In this document: positions 5,494-8,437 of the stretch, one piece after another
Numbering within the stretch: the stretch's first letter is position 1
How the letters are laid out: each line of letters begins with the position of its first letter
Source: Bacillota bacterium
GTDB lineage: Bacteria > Bacillota > Clostridia > Lachnospirales > Lachnospiraceae
Assembly (NCBI GenBank): GCA_017861355.1
Contig: JAGFXQ010000141.1
Coordinates: 1-8,437, forward strand
Length of the DNA stretch: 8,437 nt
Direction: 5' to 3'
Position numbers and translations under genes: made by a program
Notes under the pieces: model-generated
What the model saw: only the letters and a program-made list of their open reading frames with translations
Database searches by the model: none
Told to the model about the DNA's origin: nothing

Positions 5494-6786
5494 ATGACTT
5501 ACAAAGAAGCAAGAGAATATATCGATCAGGCGAATCAATACGGAAATGAGCTTTCCCTGGAAGCAATTACCGAGCTGTTATTACGGCTGGATAATCCACA
5601 AGATAAGGTGAAGGTGATCCATGTTGCCGGTACCAACGGGAAAGGTTCCACGACTGCATTTATTACCTCTATTCTGGCAAGTGAAGGTTATAAGGTGGGA
5701 AGGTACATCTCTCCTGCTGTATTTACCTATCGTGAACGAATCCAAATTACACAGAAGCAGAATGAATATATCACCGAGCAGGGTGTCAGCGATACCATGG
5801 AAGTGATAAAGACAACTTGTGAAGCTATGGTAAGGGATGGTTTATCTCATCCGACTTCCTTTGAGCTGGAGACAGCGATGGCTTTCTTATACTTTGCATG
5901 GCAAGAGGTGGATTTTGCAGTAGTCGAGGTAGGGCTTGGCGGAAGATTGGACGCGACCAATGTAATGAAGAAGCCAGCCTGTTGTGTCATTACCTCAATT
6001 AGTATGGACCACATGCAATATCTGGGTGATACCTTGGGTTCTATTGCAAAAGAGAAAGCGGGAATAATTAAGCATGGTGTGCCGGTGGTCACCTGTAATA
6101 ATGCTCCGGAGGTTCTTACTGTAGTCGAGACATGCTGCAACGAGCAGGAAGCGTCCCTTTATTCAATAGATGTTGAGAAGGCTGAGATCTGTGGCAACTC
6201 GGTGGAAGGTACGGCATTCCTCTATCAGGGAGAGAAATATAAGATCAAATTACTTGGAGAGCATCAGATTACCAATGCGATAATGGCGATTCAGGTTGCG
6301 GCTGTGTTAAGGAAAGAAGGCTACCGCATCAGTACAGCGTCAGTGCAGAATGGATTGGAAGAGGCCTATTGGAGTGGTAGATTTGAAGTGATTGGAACAA
6401 AGCCGTATTTTATCATAGATGGAGCGCATAATGAGGATGCGGCTGCTAAGTTATCAAGAGCCCTTGATGAATACTTCCAGACACAGCGATTGATCTATAT
6501 CATGGGTATCTTTGCAGATAAGGATTATCATAAAGTGTTAGAGCTGACCGCACCGAAAGCCAGTATAATACTTACTATAACACCGAATAACAGTCGGGCT
6601 TTACCATCGTCACAGTTAGCGCTGGAAGCACAAAAATACTGCCCTGCAGTCATCGATGCGAAGACGGCAGAGCAGGCAGTACAACTTGCTTATGAGAAAG
6701 CTTCGGCTGAGGATGTAATCATCGCCTTTGGTTCCTTATCCTTCTTGGGTGAAGTGAAATCACTAGTCACTACTGTGCAGGATTAA
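5494..6786 (+). CDS. folC: Bifunctional folylpolyglutamate synthase / dihydrofolate synthase
   Basis: FolC adds glutamate to dihydropteroate to make dihydrofolate and extends the polyglutamate tail of folates, using ATP, in the cytosol. The 430-residue length is normal for the family. The P-loop is HVAGTNGKGST (43-53). It is followed by the VEVGLGGRLDATN motif, then SMDHMQYLGDT and AKEKAGIIKHG, which carries the lysine that is carbamylated in related Mur ligases. Further on are GEHQITNA, the start of the substrate-binding stretch, GRFEVI, and DGAHN in the C-terminal domain. All key motifs look intact. ATG 5494 is preceded by GAAGGGAAG, which directly follows the stop of the methyltransferase gene, so the pair is probably one operon. 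Its 3' end overlaps the opposing propeller gene by 17 bp, and no terminator is seen at the junction. Confidence 0.95.
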   Translation: MTYKEAREYIDQANQYGNELSLEAITELLLRLDNPQDKVKVIHVAGTNGKGSTTAFITSILASEGYKVGRYISPAVFTYRERIQITQKQNEYITEQGVSDTMEVIKTTCEAMVRDGLSHPTSFELETAMAFLYFAWQEVDFAVVEVGLGGRLDATNVMKKPACCVITSISMDHMQYLGDTLGSIAKEKAGIIKHGVPVVTCNNAPEVLTVVETCCNEQEASLYSIDVEKAEICGNSVEGTAFLYQGEKYKIKLLGEHQITNAIMAIQVAAVLRKEGYRISTASVQNGLEEAYWSGRFEVIGTKPYFIIDGAHNEDAAAKLSRALDEYFQTQRLIYIMGIFADKDYHKVLELTAPKASIILTITPNNSRALPSSQLALEAQKYCPAVIDAKTAEQAVQLAYEKASAEDVIIAFGSLSFLGEVKSLVTTVQD

Positions 6787-7804
6787 GGTTCGGAGGATTG
6801 AAGGTGCTGACATCAGCGATACCATTTGGATCCATAATGTAGGTGTTTGTATTATCAAAATCTTTAAAGAAAACATAATTACTTGTGATATGGATCTGTT
6901 TGTAATCGCCCTCCAGAAGCGTCTCATTTACGAGTGTCTCGAGGTTCATTCGACAGATCCTATTATGTTTGCCGCCATCTACCTGGTAGAATAAGAACTT
7001 GCCATCGTCAGTAATATTATAGGTGGAACAGCGTTCATTGACGATCAGTGTTGGATTAGAACCATCGCAGTTCATTCGGTAAATCTTATAATTATCATCC
7101 AGATTAAGGTAATAGATATAGTCTCCATTAAAGATGGGATAATAATAATTTCCTTCGAACTTGGGATGGAAGGTGTAACTGGACAGATCCAAGGCATTAA
7201 TATTATGATCCTTGGTGAAGCCGTTATAAATCAAGGCATTGTCCATAACCGTTGTGGGGATTACAGCATCCTGCAGAAGAAGCCGTTCCATTTTGCCATC
7301 GATTTGATACCGGTAGAGGAATAATCCGACTTCAACATCATAACGTTGAAAGTAAATATTATTACCATATAATAGAAGATAGGAACCGGGATTACCGGTA
7401 AATGCTTTTAAGCCCTTGCCGTTATGATTCAACCGATATACACCGGTATTAAAAAACATGAAGATATTACCGGTCTGATTTTCTCTGGTATTGTTAGCGC
7501 GGACATAATACAGATAATTATCATCCGCATTAATGAATACTGCCTTATCACCATAAACCATCTTAATATTGGATAAATCAGAATCCATCACATAGAGACT
7601 TCCGTCAGCAGCATCATTACTAAAGTAAATCTTATTATTTTGCTCGCAGAAGAGTCCGCCGTTATAAATATTTCCACTGGTATTACCAACCTCATTATCC
7701 TCGTTAAAATAAGTTCGCCCAGAATTATAGATCAGCAGACTTCCGACCCCCAATACGGTAACTATACCTAGAAAAATTAGCACACGCACGATTGTTTTTA
7801 ACAT
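6770..7804 (-). CDS. Membrane-anchored DUF5050-like beta-propeller protein
   Basis: This 344-residue protein has a single N-terminal hydrophobic segment (about 5-27) after MLKT, suggesting a signal anchor or uncleaved signal peptide, with the rest outside the membrane. The remainder is a chain of repeats of roughly 40-45 residues rich in aromatic pairs and turns, such as NKIYFSNDAADGSLYVMD, NYLYYVR, NNIYFQRYD, DYIYYLNLDDNYKIYRMNCD and FLFYQVDGGKHNRICRMN. These fit the DUF5050 / TolB- or LDL-receptor-like propeller pattern common in clostridia. The function of the domain is unknown; binding of glycans or proteins at the cell surface is only a guess. ATG 7804-7802 is chosen because GGAGG (7814-7810) lies 5 nt before it; the in-frame GTG at 7816 overlaps that site. 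The gene has its own promoter and ends inside the 3' end of folC. Confidence 0.8.
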   Translation of the reverse strand: MLKTIVRVLIFLGIVTVLGVGSLLIYNSGRTYFNEDNEVGNTSGNIYNGGLFCEQNNKIYFSNDAADGSLYVMDSDLSNIKMVYGDKAVFINADDNYLYYVRANNTRENQTGNIFMFFNTGVYRLNHNGKGLKAFTGNPGSYLLLYGNNIYFQRYDVEVGLFLYRYQIDGKMERLLLQDAVIPTTVMDNALIYNGFTKDHNINALDLSSYTFHPKFEGNYYYPIFNGDYIYYLNLDDNYKIYRMNCDGSNPTLIVNERCSTYNITDDGKFLFYQVDGGKHNRICRMNLETLVNETLLEGDYKQIHITSNYVFFKDFDNTNTYIMDPNGIADVSTFNPPNLNPAQ

Positions 7805-7883
7805 AAGTACCTCCACAGGTTAGATTTTCGCTCGTATATTCCGGATATTTTATGTTCGTTTCACTACTTATATTACTACACTT

Positions 7884-7912
7884 ATTATATAACTTCATAA
7901 AAACGATTGCAA
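7884..7912 (-). promoter_or_regulatory. Sigma-A-like promoter for the propeller gene
   Basis: On the minus strand TTGCAA (7912-7907) and a perfect TATAAT (7889-7884) are separated by 17 nt. Transcription would start near 7877, giving a leader of about 73 nt. This is one of the two best promoters in the window. Confidence 0.65.
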
Positions 7913-7963
7913 GCCACGAATATGCAAAGAGAACGGACGGTTGGATATTCGATAAGTTCTGTG

Positions 7964-7992
7964 TTGCATATGCGATCTTCAGATAGTATAAT
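7964..7992 (+). promoter_or_regulatory. Sigma-A-like promoter for pheA
   Basis: TTGCAT (7964-7969) and TATAAT (7987-7992) are spaced by exactly 17 nt. Transcription would start near 7999, leaving a leader of only about 37 nt. That is too short for a T-box or a classic attenuator, so control by phenylalanine, if any, would have to be allosteric or by a repressor at the promoter. Confidence 0.65.
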
Positions 7993-8035
7993 GAGTCAAA
8001 AGGTTGGGAAAATAATGAAAAGTCGGAGGTTCGTG

Positions 8036-8437
8036 ATGGTTGATTTATTGGATAGCAGAAATAAGATCGATGAAATTGACCGCCAGATAGTAGAGTTGTT
8101 TGAGCGGAGAATGGAACTGGCGATGGATATCGCTGATTATAAAAAAAGTGTTGGTAAGCCGATTTTTGATGCAACGCGTGAAGAAGAGAAACTAGCAGCC
8201 CTGAGACAGCTAACCCAAAACGAATTCAATCAAAAAGCAATTTCTGATCTTTTCAAGCAGATCATGTCCATGAGCCGAAGATTGCAATATACCTTACTCG
8301 AGAAGAGCCGAAGACTGCAATATACCTTACTCGAGAACAATGATAGTCTTGGATTTCGTGCGGTTGACCACTTTCCAAAGAATCAGGATACGAAGGTAGC
8401 CTTTTACGGGGAACGGGGGGCTTATACAGAGCAGGCG
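8036..8437 (+). CDS. pheA: Chorismate mutase / prephenate dehydratase (P-protein), N-terminal part
   Basis: This is a partial gene running off the right edge; 134 codons are visible. The AroQ-type chorismate mutase domain converts chorismate to prephenate, and the following prephenate dehydratase domain makes phenylpyruvate for phenylalanine. By alignment with E. coli PheA from memory, the catalytic residues are R8, R25, K36, D45, R48, E49, S80 and Q84, all present. The dehydratase domain starts with KVAFYGERGAYTEQA at the window end. ATG 8036 follows GGAGG (8025-8029) by 6 nt; the in-frame ATG at 8015 lies upstream of this site and is less likely. The last helix of the mutase carries an in-frame 11-residue tandem duplication (80-90 and 91-101). 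It is open and intact as far as seen. Confidence 0.92.
   Translation, partial: MVDLLDSRNKIDEIDRQIVELFERRMELAMDIADYKKSVGKPIFDATREEEKLAALRQLTQNEFNQKAISDLFKQIMSMSRRLQYTLLEKSRRLQYTLLENNDSLGFRAVDHFPKNQDTKVAFYGERGAYTEQA
8273..8338 (+). repeat. 33-bp in-frame tandem duplication inside pheA
   Basis: Unit 1 (8273-8305) encodes SRRLQYTLLEK and unit 2 (8306-8338) encodes SRRLQYTLLEN. They differ at two bases: T8282 versus C8315 (silent) and G8305 versus C8338 (K to N). Moving the frame of comparison one base left leaves a single difference in 33. Near identity at the DNA level suggests a recent event. Confidence 0.95.

Noticed and set aside
4325..6140. Several antisense frames and one short sense frame inside the rlmI-like and folC genes
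   Set aside because: All lie within genes with complete conserved motifs and are frame shadows.
7993..8035. T-box or peptide attenuator ahead of pheA
   Set aside because: The predicted leader is only about 37 nt, with no T-box motif, no phenylalanine-rich short ORF and no terminator.
7725..8174. Open frame of 149 codons on the minus strand
   Set aside because: It covers the start of pheA in antisense, the divergent promoter region and the start of the propeller gene; the protein has no family character.
1..8437. CRISPR array, insertion sequence, prophage or defence system
   Set aside because: No regularly spaced direct repeats, no transposase, integrase or nuclease genes, and the genes seen are mostly housekeeping.

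Overview
The window looks like chromosomal DNA from a low-to-mid GC Firmicute, most likely a Lachnospiraceae-type Clostridium. Grounds: strong GGAGG or AAGGGG-type ribosome binding sites 5-7 nt before starts, sigma-A style promoters, and protein flavours typical of that group (a PilT-like ATPase, an RlmI-type methyltransferase next to folC, a membrane-anchored DUF5050-like propeller, a chorismate mutase/prephenate dehydratase fusion). The taxonomic call is inference. I see no phage, transposase, CRISPR, rRNA or tRNA.

Layout, left to right. (1) 1-215: 3' end of a flavodoxin-type/NAD(P)H-dependent reductase gene on the + strand. (2) 216-558: a gap between convergent genes, dominated by a 209-nt rod-like palindrome (331-539) with 24 consecutive base pairs in its outer stem. 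(3) 559-2109, minus strand: a two-domain ABC-F ATPase. Its leader carries a 16-codon upstream ORF and alternative pairings, which resembles an attenuator. (4) 2110-2397: a divergent promoter region in which both -35 hexamers lie in the arms of one inverted repeat. (5) 2398-3480, + strand: a PilT-family ATPase whose Walker A lysine is replaced by arginine. (6) 3481-3734: a spacer with three stem-loops and an extended -10 promoter. (7) 3747-4154: a GtrA-like four-helix membrane protein. (8) A hairpin spacer, then an apparent two-gene operon of an RlmI-like 23S rRNA methyltransferase (4274-5482) and folC (5494-6786). (9) 6770-7804, minus strand: a DUF5050-like membrane-anchored propeller protein whose 3' end overlaps folC tail to tail by 17 bp. 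(10) A second divergent promoter region, then pheA (8036 onward), cut by the window edge.

Most genes are housekeeping: translation (ABC-F, RlmI), folate (FolC) and aromatic amino acids (PheA). GtrA and PilT relate to the cell surface, and the propeller protein is of unknown role. I do not find a clear new multi-gene system. The most notable points are an in-frame 33-bp tandem duplication in the chorismate mutase domain of PheA, the possible ABC-F attenuator, the large palindrome, and the Walker A change in the PilT-like protein.
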